DNA of 64,000 nt from the NCBI RefSeq assembly GCF_014268455.2, contig NZ_CP077085.1, positions 4,505,001 through 4,569,000 on the forward strand. The letters run 5' to 3'. Positions 7,978 through 15,959 of the stretch are shown here, in pieces. Made by a program: the position numbers and the translations under genes. The notes under the pieces are model-generated. The model was not told the origin of the DNA. It ran no database searches and was given only the letters and a program-made list of their open reading frames with translations. Numbering within the stretch: position 1 is the first letter of the stretch; each line of letters opens with the position of its first letter. Source of the stretch: Pseudomonas shahriarae (GTDB lineage: Bacteria; Pseudomonadota; Gammaproteobacteria; Pseudomonadales; Pseudomonadaceae).

Positions 7978-9204
7978 ATGAGTGATCAGGTGGGCAACAG
8001 CCAGGCCAATAACCCCCTGGCCTGGGTCAACGGCAGCGATGCCCCGGAAAAGAGCAGCCTCGACCTGGGCTTCATGGCCTTGAGCGATTGCGCCTCGCTG
8101 GTGGTCGCGGCGACCCAAGGGTTTGCCCAGCCGTACGGGCTGACGCTGAACCTCAAGCGCCAGTCATCCTGGGCCGGCCTGCGCGACAAGCTGGTCAGCG
8201 GCGAACTGGACGCCGCCCACAGCCTGTATGGCCTGATCTATGCGGTGCACCTGGGCATCGGCGGCGTGGCACCAACCGACATGGCGGTGCTGATGGGCCT
8301 GAACCAGAACGGCCAGGGCATCAACTTGTCCCAGGGCCTGCAGCACCAGGGCGTGACCAGTCCTGAGGCACTGGCGCGCAAGGTGCACCAAAGCCGGACA
8401 AAACTCACCTTCGCCCAGACGTTTCCCACCGGCACCCACGCCATGTGGTTGTATTACTGGCTGGCCAGCCAAGGCATTCATCCGCTGCGCGATGTCGAGA
8501 GTGTGGTGGTGCCGCCGCCGCAGATGGTCGCGCACTTGCAGGCCGGGCGGATTGACGGCCTGTGTGTGGGCGAACCCTGGTGCGCCAGCGCGGTGCAGCA
8601 GAACCAGGGCTTTACCCTGGCCACCAGCCAGGCGATCTGGCCGGATCACCCGGAAAAAGTCCTGGGCTGCACCCAGGCGTTTGTCGAGCAATACCCCAAC
8701 ACCGCCCGCGTGCTGGTAATGGCGATCCTGGAGGCCAGCCGTTTTATCGACGACAGCCTGGAGAACCGCCGCTCCACCGCGCAACTGCTCAGCGCCAGGG
8801 AATATCTGGACGCCCCACTCGACTGCATCGAACCGCGCCTGCTCGGGGCTTATGACGATGGCCTGGGCAACCACTGGCAAGACGTGCACGCGTTGCGCTT
8901 CCATGGCGGTGGCGAGGTCAACCTGCCGTACCTGTCCGACGGCATGTGGTTCATGACCCAGTTCCGCCGCTGGGGCCTGCTGCGTGACGACCCTGACTAC
9001 CTCGCCGTTGCCCGGCAGGTGCAGCAACTGGACCTTTATCGCCAGGCCGCGACGGCGGTGGGTGTGGCAGCCTGGGGCGCGGACATGCGCAGCAGCCAAT
9101 TGATCGACGGCAAGGTCTGGGATGGCTCAGACCCGGCCGCCTACGCCCGTAGCTTCCGCCTGCATGCCCTGGCCGACGATGTCGTCCGCCACGCCTTGCG
9201 CTGA
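7978..9204 (+). CDS. nasS: NasS nitrate/nitrite sensor (NrtA-like)
   Basis: The 408-residue protein (ATG at 7978; a GTG at 7972 is also in frame, GAAGG lies upstream) belongs to the CmpA/NrtA nitrate-binding family but has no signal peptide or lipobox, which marks the cytoplasmic sensor NasS. Recognisable stretches are LGFMALSDCASLVVA, GELDAAHSLYGLIYAVHLG and CVGEPW. In Azotobacter and Paracoccus, NasS holds NasT until nitrate or nitrite binds. nasT follows after 13 bases. Expression is likely controlled by sigma-54 and by the leader at 7868-7957. Confidence 0.92.
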   Translation: MSDQVGNSQANNPLAWVNGSDAPEKSSLDLGFMALSDCASLVVAATQGFAQPYGLTLNLKRQSSWAGLRDKLVSGELDAAHSLYGLIYAVHLGIGGVAPTDMAVLMGLNQNGQGINLSQGLQHQGVTSPEALARKVHQSRTKLTFAQTFPTGTHAMWLYYWLASQGIHPLRDVESVVVPPPQMVAHLQAGRIDGLCVGEPWCASAVQQNQGFTLATSQAIWPDHPEKVLGCTQAFVEQYPNTARVLVMAILEASRFIDDSLENRRSTAQLLSAREYLDAPLDCIEPRLLGAYDDGLGNHWQDVHALRFHGGGEVNLPYLSDGMWFMTQFRRWGLLRDDPDYLAVARQVQQLDLYRQAATAVGVAAWGADMRSSQLIDGKVWDGSDPAAYARSFRLHALADDVVRHALR

Positions 9205-9217
9205 TGGGAGGCCAGCC

Positions 9218-9793
9218 ATGTTGCGAATCCTGCTGATCAATGACACCCCGCGTAAAGTCGGGCGCCTTAAAAGTGCACTGACCGAGGCCGGTTTTGAGGT
9301 GATCGACGAGTCCGGCCTGACCATCGACCTGCCGGCGCGCGTCGAAACGGTGCGCCCGGATGTGATTCTGATCGATACCGAGTCACCCGGCCGCGATGTG
9401 ATGGAGCAAGTGGTGCTGGTCAGCCGTGACCAGCCCCGCCCCATCGTGATGTTTACCGACGAACATGACCCCAACGTGATGCGCCAGGCAATCAAGTCCG
9501 GGGTCAGTGCCTACATCGTCGAGGGCATCCAGGCCCAGCGCCTGCAGCCGATCCTCGATGTGGCCATGGCACGCTTCGAGAGCGATCAGGCCCTGCGTGC
9601 GCAGCTGCAGGCCCGCGACCAGCAACTGGCGGAACGCAAGCGCATCGAGCTGGCCAAGGGTTTGCTGATGAAAATGAAGGACTGCAATGAAGAACAGGCC
9701 TACACCCTGATGCGCCGCCAAGCCATGAGCCGCCAGCAGAAGTTGATCCAGGTGGCCGAGCAGATTATTGCCATGAGTGAATTGTTAGGCTGA
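9218..9793 (+). CDS. nasT: NasT ANTAR-domain antiterminator
   Basis: Starting at the ATG at 9218 behind GGAG, the product is 191 residues: a CheY-like receiver (about 1-120; ILIDTESPG, FTDEHD) and a C-terminal ANTAR domain (LAERKRIELAKGLLM, CNEEQAYTLMRRQAMSRQQKL). ANTAR domains bind paired hexaloop hairpins in leader RNA and prevent termination. Three such leaders lie in this window (before nasS, nasA and nirB), so its targets are local. Free NasT is active; NasS sequesters it without nitrate. Confidence 0.95.
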   Translation: MLRILLINDTPRKVGRLKSALTEAGFEVIDESGLTIDLPARVETVRPDVILIDTESPGRDVMEQVVLVSRDQPRPIVMFTDEHDPNVMRQAIKSGVSAYIVEGIQAQRLQPILDVAMARFESDQALRAQLQARDQQLAERKRIELAKGLLMKMKDCNEEQAYTLMRRQAMSRQQKLIQVAEQIIAMSELLG

Positions 9794-9813
9794 GACACAC
9801 AACTACCCTCGCC

Positions 9814-9848
9814 CACTGTGGAAACGGGCTTGCCCGCGATGGCAGTGT
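9814..9848 (+). repeat. Single REP-like element
   Basis: The stretch carrying GGAAACGGGCTTGCCCGCGA resembles the arm of the local REP class seen at 38537 and 42528. It is unpaired and sits between nasT and the nasA promoter. Confidence 0.5.
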
Positions 9849-9854
9849 CCCGAT

Positions 9855-9870
9855 TGGCGCAAGACTTGCA
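9855..9870 (+). promoter_or_regulatory. Sigma-54 promoter of nasA
   Basis: TGGCGCAAGACTTGCA matches the -24/-12 spacing (TGGC, GC dinucleotide 10 bases on). It predicts a start near 9880, directly before the leader hairpin. Confidence 0.75.
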
Positions 9871-9884
9871 AACCAAACATCCCA

Positions 9885-9966
9885 GGTAACCAACGGCGGT
9901 TGCCCCTCCACGACAAAGACGTCGCACATCCGGTTTGCCCAGGCGAACCCGGTGGCGGCGTTTTTT
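9885..9966 (+). promoter_or_regulatory. NasT (ANTAR) antiterminator leader of nasA
   Basis: P1 is 9885-9904 (GGTAACC/GGTTGCC, loop AACGGC). P2 is 9911-9924 (CGAC/GTCG, loop AAAGAC). Both loops keep A1 and G4. P2 overlaps the terminator arm ACGTCGC (9919-9925), which pairs with GCGGCGT before a T-run ending at 9966. A nested stem (9930-9952) fills the terminator loop. Confidence 0.8.
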
Positions 9967-10040
9967 CGTTTGGGTGGGGCGGCCTTCGCTGGCCGTTCCA
10001 TCACCAGGCCTTCTACAAGATCCCCAATCTGAGGTGCGTG

Positions 10041-11252
10041 ATGAAATCAAGCTTCTGGAAATCCGGGCACACCCCGACCTTGTTTGCCGCGTTCCTGTAT
10101 TTCGACCTGAGTTTCATGGTCTGGTATCTATTGGGCCCGCTGGCGGTGCAGATCGCCGCCGACCTGCAACTGACCACCCAGCAACGCGGGCTGATGGTTG
10201 CCACACCGATCCTGGCGGGCGCGATCCTGCGCTTCTTGATGGGCATGCTGGCAGACAAGTTGTCGCCCAAGACCGCCGGCCTGATCGGCCAGGTGATCGT
10301 GATTGTGGCGCTGTTCTGTGCCTGGAAACTGGGGATCCACAGTTATGAACAGGCGCTGCTGCTGGGGCTGTTTCTCGGCATGGCCGGGGCCTCGTTTGCC
10401 GTGGCCCTGCCGTTGGCCTCCCAGTGGTACCCCGCCGAACACCAGGGCAAGGCCATGGGCATCGCCGGTGCGGGCAATTCCGGCACGGTGTTCGCCGCAT
10501 TGCTGGCGCCGCTGATCGCCGCCGCCTTTGGCTGGAGCAACGTGTTTGGCTTTGCCCTGATCCCGCTGGTCCTGACCTTGATCGTATTCGCCTGGCTGGC
10601 GCGCAATGCCCCTGAGCGACCGAAAGCCAAATCCATGGCCGACTACTTCAAGGCCCTGGGCGACCGCGACAGTTGGTGGTTCATGTTCTTCTACAGCGTG
10701 ACCTTCGGTGGCTTTATCGGCCTGGCCAGCGCCCTGCCCGGCTACTTCAACGACCAATATGGCTTGAGCCCGGTCACTGCCGGCTACTACACCGCCGCCT
10801 GTGTGTTCGGCGGCAGCCTGATGCGGCCCCTGGGCGGTGCCCTGGCCGACCGCTTCGGCGGGATCCGCACCCTGCTGGGTATGTACGGCGTGGCGGTGGT
10901 GTGCATCGCGGCAGTGGGCTTCAACCTACCGAGTTCCTACGCTGCACTGGCCCTGTTCGTATGCACCATGCTCGGCCTGGGGGCCGGTAACGGCGCGGTC
11001 TTCCAGTTGGTGCCCCAGCGCTTTCGCCGGGAGATCGGCGTGATGACCGGGTTGATCGGCATGGCCGGCGGTATCGGCGGTTTCGCCCTGGCGGCGGGTA
11101 TGGGTGCAATCAAGCAAAGCACCGGCAGCTATCAGTTGGCGTTGTGGCTATTCGCCAGCCTGGGCGTGCTGGCGTGGTTCGGCCTGTATGGCGTGAAGCG
11201 GCGCTGGAGGACCACCTGGGGTTCGGCTGCCGTCACCGCAGCGCGGGTCTGA
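10041..11252 (+). CDS. nasA: Nitrate/nitrite MFS transporter (NarK/NasA family)
   Basis: The 403-residue protein starts at the ATG at 10041 behind GAGG. It is a 12-helix major facilitator of the NNP family: LYFDLSFMVWYLLGPL in helix 1, GMLADKLSPKTAGLIGQ after helix 2, and nitrate-signature glycine-rich helices near GMAGASFAVALPLASQWYP and GLGAGNGAVFQLVPQRF. It brings nitrate in for assimilation. Its stop overlaps the start of the kinase gene by one base (TGATG), so the two are co-translated. Confidence 0.92.
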   Translation: MKSSFWKSGHTPTLFAAFLYFDLSFMVWYLLGPLAVQIAADLQLTTQQRGLMVATPILAGAILRFLMGMLADKLSPKTAGLIGQVIVIVALFCAWKLGIHSYEQALLLGLFLGMAGASFAVALPLASQWYPAEHQGKAMGIAGAGNSGTVFAALLAPLIAAAFGWSNVFGFALIPLVLTLIVFAWLARNAPERPKAKSMADYFKALGDRDSWWFMFFYSVTFGGFIGLASALPGYFNDQYGLSPVTAGYYTAACVFGGSLMRPLGGALADRFGGIRTLLGMYGVAVVCIAAVGFNLPSSYAALALFVCTMLGLGAGNGAVFQLVPQRFRREIGVMTGLIGMAGGIGGFALAAGMGAIKQSTGSYQLALWLFASLGVLAWFGLYGVKRRWRTTWGSAAVTAARV

Positions 11253-12919
11253 TGAGCCTGCAACTGAGCGTGGCCCAGGCCAGCGCCATTGGGCCGCGCG
11301 CGGAAAACCAGGACGCCCTGCGCCTGGTCACCCCGGCCCCGGAGCTGGCCGCGAGCAAGGGCTATCTGTGTGCCATCGCCGATGGTGTCAGCCAATGCGC
11401 CGACGGCGGCCTGGCCGCGCGCTCGACCTTGCAGGCCCTGGCCCTGGACTACTACGCCACGCCGCAAACCTGGGGCGTGGCCCAGGCCCTGGACCGCCTG
11501 TTGCTCGCGCAAAATCGCTGGCTGCAGGCCAATGGCGGCGGCCAGCCGTTGCTGACCACCCTCAGTGCCCTGGTGTTTCGCGGCCAGCGTTTTACCTTGG
11601 CCCATGTCGGTGACTGCCGGGTGTATCGCTGGTTCGCGGGCGAGTTGCAGCGCATCACTGAAGAACATGTCTGGGAGCAACCGGGCATGCAGCATGTGCT
11701 CAAGCGCGCCCTGGGCCTGGACCAGCATCTGGTGGTGGATTTTCTCGACGGTGAACTGCGCCAGGGCGAGTGCTTCCTGCTGCTCAGCGATGGGGTATGG
11801 GCGACCCTGGCCGATCACAGCATCCGCGCGATCCTGCGCGAACAGGCCGATCTGGATCTGGCCGTGAACACCCTGGTCAATGCGGCGCACCTGGCGGGTA
11901 GCCAGGACAATGCCAGCGCCCTGCTGGTGCGCATCGACCAGCTTGGCGCCGCGACCCTGGGTGATGCGCTGGTGCAGTTGCAGCAGTGGCCGCTACCGCC
12001 GCCGTTGAAGGCCGGGCAAGCCTTTGAAGGCTGGCAGGTGGAGTGCGTGCTGGTGCACAGTCGGCAGTCGTTGCTGTATCGGGTACGTGATACCCAGCAG
12101 CAAGCCTGGCTGCTGAAAACCCTGGCCCCGGGTCGCGACGATGACAACGATGCGGCCCAGGCCCTGCTCGCGGAAGAATGGTTTTTGCGCCGGGTGGCGG
12201 GACGGGCATTTCCTGAAGTCCATCCGGGCAGCGGGCGTCAGCATTTGTACTATGTGATGCGTGAATACAGCGGGCAGACCCTGGCCGAACTGTTCCAGCA
12301 GCAAGGCCCCTTGCCGCTGGCGCAATGGCAGTCCATCGCCGAGCGCTTGCTGCGGGCGGTGGGCATGCTGCATCGCCGGCAAATCCTGCACCGTGACATC
12401 AAGCCGGAAAACCTGCTGTTGGGGGAAGACGGCGAACTGCGGGTGCTGGATTTTGGCCTGGCCTATTGCCCCGGCTTATCCGAAGACCGCGCTCACCTGT
12501 TGCCGGGCACCCCCAGCTTTATCGCGCCCGAAGCCTTCAGCGGCGAACGTCCGACACCGCAGCAGGATTTGTACAGCGTCGGCGTGAGCCTGTATTACCT
12601 GCTGACCGGGCATTATCCCTACGGTGAAATCGAAGCGTTCCAGCGCCCCCGCTTCAACACACCAGTCAGTGCCAGCCGTTATCGACCCGACCTGCCCGAC
12701 TGGTTGCAGCAGAGCCTGGAGCGCTCGGTGGCGGCACAGGCGGTCCAACGTTACGAAACCGCCGAGGAATGGCTGCTGGTGCTGGAACAGGCCGACCGCC
12801 GCGAACTGAGCCTGCGCCCGCGGCCACTGCTGGAGCGCGAGCCGCTGAAGGTCTGGCAAACCCTGGCGTTGGTGTCGTTGCTGATCAATCTGCTGTTGCT
12901 GTATCTGTTATCCCTATAG
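11252..12919 (+). CDS. PP2C phosphatase - Ser/Thr kinase fusion, tail-anchored
   Basis: The 555-residue protein joins two opposing activities. Residues about 1-230 form a PP2C-type phosphatase with metal-binding D44-G45 (AIADGVS), D180 (LLLSDGVW) and D219-N220 (GSQDNAS). Residues about 258-525 form an Hanks-type kinase with lysine K289, HRDIKPEN (380-387), DFG (400-402) and an APE motif; the glycine-rich loop is degenerate. A single hydrophobic segment at the very C-terminus (about 534-555) should anchor it in the membrane. It overlaps nasA and shares its promoter and NasT leader, so it is expressed only during nitrate assimilation. P. aeruginosa has a homologue at the same place. Its substrate is unknown; the transporter or the nitrite/nitrate reductases are the obvious candidates. 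Confidence 0.88.
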   Translation: MSLQLSVAQASAIGPRAENQDALRLVTPAPELAASKGYLCAIADGVSQCADGGLAARSTLQALALDYYATPQTWGVAQALDRLLLAQNRWLQANGGGQPLLTTLSALVFRGQRFTLAHVGDCRVYRWFAGELQRITEEHVWEQPGMQHVLKRALGLDQHLVVDFLDGELRQGECFLLLSDGVWATLADHSIRAILREQADLDLAVNTLVNAAHLAGSQDNASALLVRIDQLGAATLGDALVQLQQWPLPPPLKAGQAFEGWQVECVLVHSRQSLLYRVRDTQQQAWLLKTLAPGRDDDNDAAQALLAEEWFLRRVAGRAFPEVHPGSGRQHLYYVMREYSGQTLAELFQQQGPLPLAQWQSIAERLLRAVGMLHRRQILHRDIKPENLLLGEDGELRVLDFGLAYCPGLSEDRAHLLPGTPSFIAPEAFSGERPTPQQDLYSVGVSLYYLLTGHYPYGEIEAFQRPRFNTPVSASRYRPDLPDWLQQSLERSVAAQAVQRYETAEEWLLVLEQADRRELSLRPRPLLEREPLKVWQTLALVSLLINLLLLYLLSL

Positions 12920-13017
12920 GAGGCAGGTGCGCCAGTTGTGGGCATCCCGCCTTCAAATGGTGCGTAAAGACCTTGGAGCATCCACTAAAACCCCAGTAAA
13001 CCCGGCGTTGCGCGACT

Positions 13018-13033
13018 TGGCACAACCACTGCA
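13018..13033 (+). promoter_or_regulatory. Sigma-54 promoter of nirB
   Basis: TGGCACAACCACTGCA matches -24 perfectly (TGGCAC) and -12 with one change (CTGCA for TTGCA). The predicted start is near 13044, upstream of the leader hairpins. Confidence 0.72.
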
Positions 13034-13060
13034 TTAGCTTCTACAACACCCCCACATACA

Positions 13061-13153
13061 GCCCACCCTTCAACGACGAAGGTGGGGCTTTCCCGAGAGA
13101 ACGGGACCAGGACAAAGGCGTCCTCGCTAGGCAACTAGCGGGACGCCTTTTTT
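13061..13153 (+). promoter_or_regulatory. NasT (ANTAR) antiterminator leader of nirBD-nasC-cobA
   Basis: Three hexaloop hairpins can be drawn: 13061-13088 (loop AACGAC at 13072-13077), 13091-13106 (TCCCG/CGGGA, loop AGAGAA) and 13109-13124 (AGGAC/GTCCT, loop AAAGGC). All have A1 and G4. The last overlaps the left arm of a long terminator hairpin (13114-13153, GCAA loop, T-run). The extra first hairpin distinguishes this leader from the other two. Confidence 0.82.
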
Positions 13154-13191
13154 GTTTGCGCGTGATTTGTCGAGCCACTGCGGAGAACGAC

Positions 13192-15645
13192 ATGAAGAAA
13201 CTCAAACTGGTGATGATCGGCAACGGCATGGCCGGGGTTCGCACCCTTGAAGAACTGCTGAAGCTGAGCACCGAGCTGTATGACATTACGGTCTTTGGCG
13301 CCGAGCCCCATACCAACTACAACCGCATCCTGCTGTCGCCGGTGCTGGCCGGTGAGCAGACGTTCGAAGAGATCGTGCTCAACGACCTGGACTGGTACCT
13401 GCAAAACAACATCAAGCTGCTGCTCAACCGCAAGGTGGTGCAGATCGACCGGGTCAAGCGCAAAGTCATCGCCGAAGACGGCACGGAAGCCGAATACGAT
13501 CGCCTGCTGATCGCCACCGGCTCGACCCCGTTTATCCTGCCGATCCCCGGCAATACCTTGCAGGGTGTAATTGGCTACCGCGATATCGCCGACACCCAGG
13601 CCATGATCGACACCGCCCGCACCCACAAGCACGCGGTGGTCATCGGTGGCGGCTTGCTGGGCCTGGAAGCGGCCAATGGCCTTATGTTGCGCGGCATGCA
13701 CGTGACCGTGGTGCATATCGGCGAATGGCTGCTGGAACGCCAGTTGGACAAGACCAGCGGCCAGTTGCTGCAAACCGAACTGGAAAGCCGGGGCCTGGTG
13801 TTTCGCCTGTGCGAGCAGACCCAGGCCCTGCATGACGCCGGCAATGGTCGCGTGGGCTCGGTGCAGTTCAAAAATGGCGAGGTGATTCCGGCTGACCTGG
13901 TGGTGATGGCTGCCGGTATCCGCCCCAACACCGAGCTGGCGGAACAGTCCGGCATCCCGTGCAACCGTGGGATTCTGGTCAACGACACGATGCAAACCTA
14001 CGACCCGCGCATCTATGCCATCGGCGAGTGCGCCAGCCATCGTGGGATTGCCTACGGCCTGGTGGCGCCGCTGTTCGAGCAGGCCAAGGTGTGTGCCAAC
14101 CACCTGGCGCAGTTGGGCTTCGCCACTTACAAAGGCTCGGTGACCTCGACCAAGCTGAAAGTCACCGGCATCGACCTGTTTTCTGCTGGCGACTTCATGG
14201 GCGGCGAAGGCACCGAGACCATCACCCTTTCCGACCCTATCGGCGGCGTCTATAAGAAGCTGGTGATCAAGGACGACATACTGGTCGGCGCCTGCCTGTA
14301 CGGCGATACCGCCGACGGCGGTTGGTATTTCCGGCAGATCCGTGAGAACCATGGCATCGGTGAGATCCGCGATCACCTGATGTTCGGCGAAAACGCCCTG
14401 GGCGATGTAGGCCACCAAGGCCAGGACAAAGCCATGAGCATGGCCGACAACGCCGAAGTCTGCGGCTGCAACGGGGTGTGCAAGGGCACCATCGTCAAGG
14501 CGATCCAGGAACAGGGCCTGTTCAGTGTCGATGAGGTGAAAAAACACACCAAGGCCGCCAGCTCCTGCGGCTCCTGTGCCGGGTTGGTGGAGCAGATCCT
14601 GATCAACACTGTGGGCGGCGCCGCCGACGTCAAACCCAAAAGCGAAAAAGCCATCTGCGGCTGCAGCGACCTCAATCACGGGCAAATCCGCCAGGCCATT
14701 CGCGACCAGCACTTGCTGACCATCGCCGACACCATGAGCTACCTGAACTGGCGTACGCCCAACGGTTGCGCCACCTGCCGCCCAGCACTCAACTACTACC
14801 TGATTTCCACCTGGCCGGGCGAAGCCAAGGACGACCCGCAATCGCGCCTGATCAACGAACGGGCCCACGCCAATATTCAGAAAGACGGCACCTACTCGGT
14901 AGTCCCACGGATGTGGGGCGGTGTGACCAATCCTTCCGAGCTGCGCCGGATTGCCGATGTGGCCGACAAGTACAACGTGCCGATGGTCAAGGTCACCGGC
15001 GGCCAGCGCATCGACTTGCTGGGCATCAGGAAACAGGACCTGCCCGGGGTGTGGAAAGACCTCGATATGCCGTCCGGGCATGCCTACGGCAAATCCATCC
15101 GCACCGTGAAGACCTGTGTTGGCAGCGAGTTCTGCCGGTTTGGCACGCAGAACTCCACGCAACTGGGCATTGAGCTGGAACATGACCTGTTCAATATGTG
15201 GTCGCCCCACAAGGTCAAGCTGGCGGTGTCCGGGTGCCCGCGCAATTGCTCGGAAGCCGGAATCAAGGATGTGGGCATTATCGGCGTCGACTCGGGCTGG
15301 GAGATGTACATCGGCGGCAATGGCGGGATCAAGACTGAGGTCGCGGAGTTTTTCGTCAAGCTCAAGACCGCCGAAGAAGTACGTGAGTACAACGGCGCTT
15401 TCCTACAGCTGTACCGCGAAGAAGCCTTCTACCTGGAGCGCACCGTGCACTACCTGCAACGGGTGGGCATGGACCACATCAAGAAGGCCGTGCTGGAAGA
15501 CCCGGCGCGGCGCCAGGCCCTCAATGAGCGCCTGCAATTCTCCCTGTCGTTTGAACAAGACCCGTGGAAAGAGCGCCTGGAGCAGCCGCTGCTGAAGAAG
15601 GAATTCGACACCATCGCCGTCAAACAGCTGGAGGTAGTGCTATGA
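13192..15645 (+). CDS. nirB: Assimilatory nitrite reductase [NAD(P)H] large subunit
   Basis: The 817-residue protein starts at the ATG at 13192 (GGAG upstream). It has an N-terminal FAD/NAD(P)H domain (MIGNGMAGVRTLEEL; VIGGGLLGLEAANGL), two BFD-like [2Fe-2S] modules (CGCNGVCKGT...CGSC and CGCSDLNHGQ...GCATC), and a C-terminal siroheme/[4Fe-4S] domain with TCVGSEFCRFG and SGCPRNCSEAG. It reduces nitrite to ammonium with six electrons. It overlaps nirD by ATGA. Expression is set by the sigma-54 promoter and the NasT leader in front. Confidence 0.96.
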   Translation: MKKLKLVMIGNGMAGVRTLEELLKLSTELYDITVFGAEPHTNYNRILLSPVLAGEQTFEEIVLNDLDWYLQNNIKLLLNRKVVQIDRVKRKVIAEDGTEAEYDRLLIATGSTPFILPIPGNTLQGVIGYRDIADTQAMIDTARTHKHAVVIGGGLLGLEAANGLMLRGMHVTVVHIGEWLLERQLDKTSGQLLQTELESRGLVFRLCEQTQALHDAGNGRVGSVQFKNGEVIPADLVVMAAGIRPNTELAEQSGIPCNRGILVNDTMQTYDPRIYAIGECASHRGIAYGLVAPLFEQAKVCANHLAQLGFATYKGSVTSTKLKVTGIDLFSAGDFMGGEGTETITLSDPIGGVYKKLVIKDDILVGACLYGDTADGGWYFRQIRENHGIGEIRDHLMFGENALGDVGHQGQDKAMSMADNAEVCGCNGVCKGTIVKAIQEQGLFSVDEVKKHTKAASSCGSCAGLVEQILINTVGGAADVKPKSEKAICGCSDLNHGQIRQAIRDQHLLTIADTMSYLNWRTPNGCATCRPALNYYLISTWPGEAKDDPQSRLINERAHANIQKDGTYSVVPRMWGGVTNPSELRRIADVADKYNVPMVKVTGGQRIDLLGIRKQDLPGVWKDLDMPSGHAYGKSIRTVKTCVGSEFCRFGTQNSTQLGIELEHDLFNMWSPHKVKLAVSGCPRNCSEAGIKDVGIIGVDSGWEMYIGGNGGIKTEVAEFFVKLKTAEEVREYNGAFLQLYREEAFYLERTVHYLQRVGMDHIKKAVLEDPARRQALNERLQFSLSFEQDPWKERLEQPLLKKEFDTIAVKQLEVVL

Positions 15646-15959
15646 ACTGGCTGGATATCTGCGCCCTCGAAGAAATCAACTCCCTGGGCTCGCGCATTGT
15701 CAGTGGCCCGAAAGGGGAAATCGCGATTTTTCGCACCAGTGACGATGAAGTGTTCGCCCTCGATGACCGCTGCCCGCACAAGGGCGGGCCGCTGTCCCAG
15801 GGGCTGATCTATGGCAAACGCGTGGCCTGCCCGCTGCACAACTGGCAGATCGACCTGGCGTCCGGCGAAGCCCAGGCCCCGGATATCGGCTGCGCCCACC
15901 ATCACCACGCCCGGGTGGAAAACGGCCGGGTGATGCTGGCCCTGCGGGACGCCGGTTGA
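15642..15959 (+). CDS. nirD: Nitrite reductase small subunit (Rieske-like)
   Basis: The 105-residue protein shows the Rieske fold of NirD (DRCPHKGGPLSQGL; CPLHNWQIDLASGEA). Unlike many assimilatory NirD proteins it keeps an apparent C-x-H plus C-x-x-H pair, so a [2Fe-2S] centre is possible. It overlaps nirB at the start and the nitrate reductase gene at its stop. Confidence 0.93.
   Translation: MNWLDICALEEINSLGSRIVSGPKGEIAIFRTSDDEVFALDDRCPHKGGPLSQGLIYGKRVACPLHNWQIDLASGEAQAPDIGCAHHHHARVENGRVMLALRDAG

Noticed and set aside
13135..15210. 691-codon minus-strand frame opposite nirB
   Set aside because: Antisense shadow; it also crosses the nirB leader and has no ribosome site.
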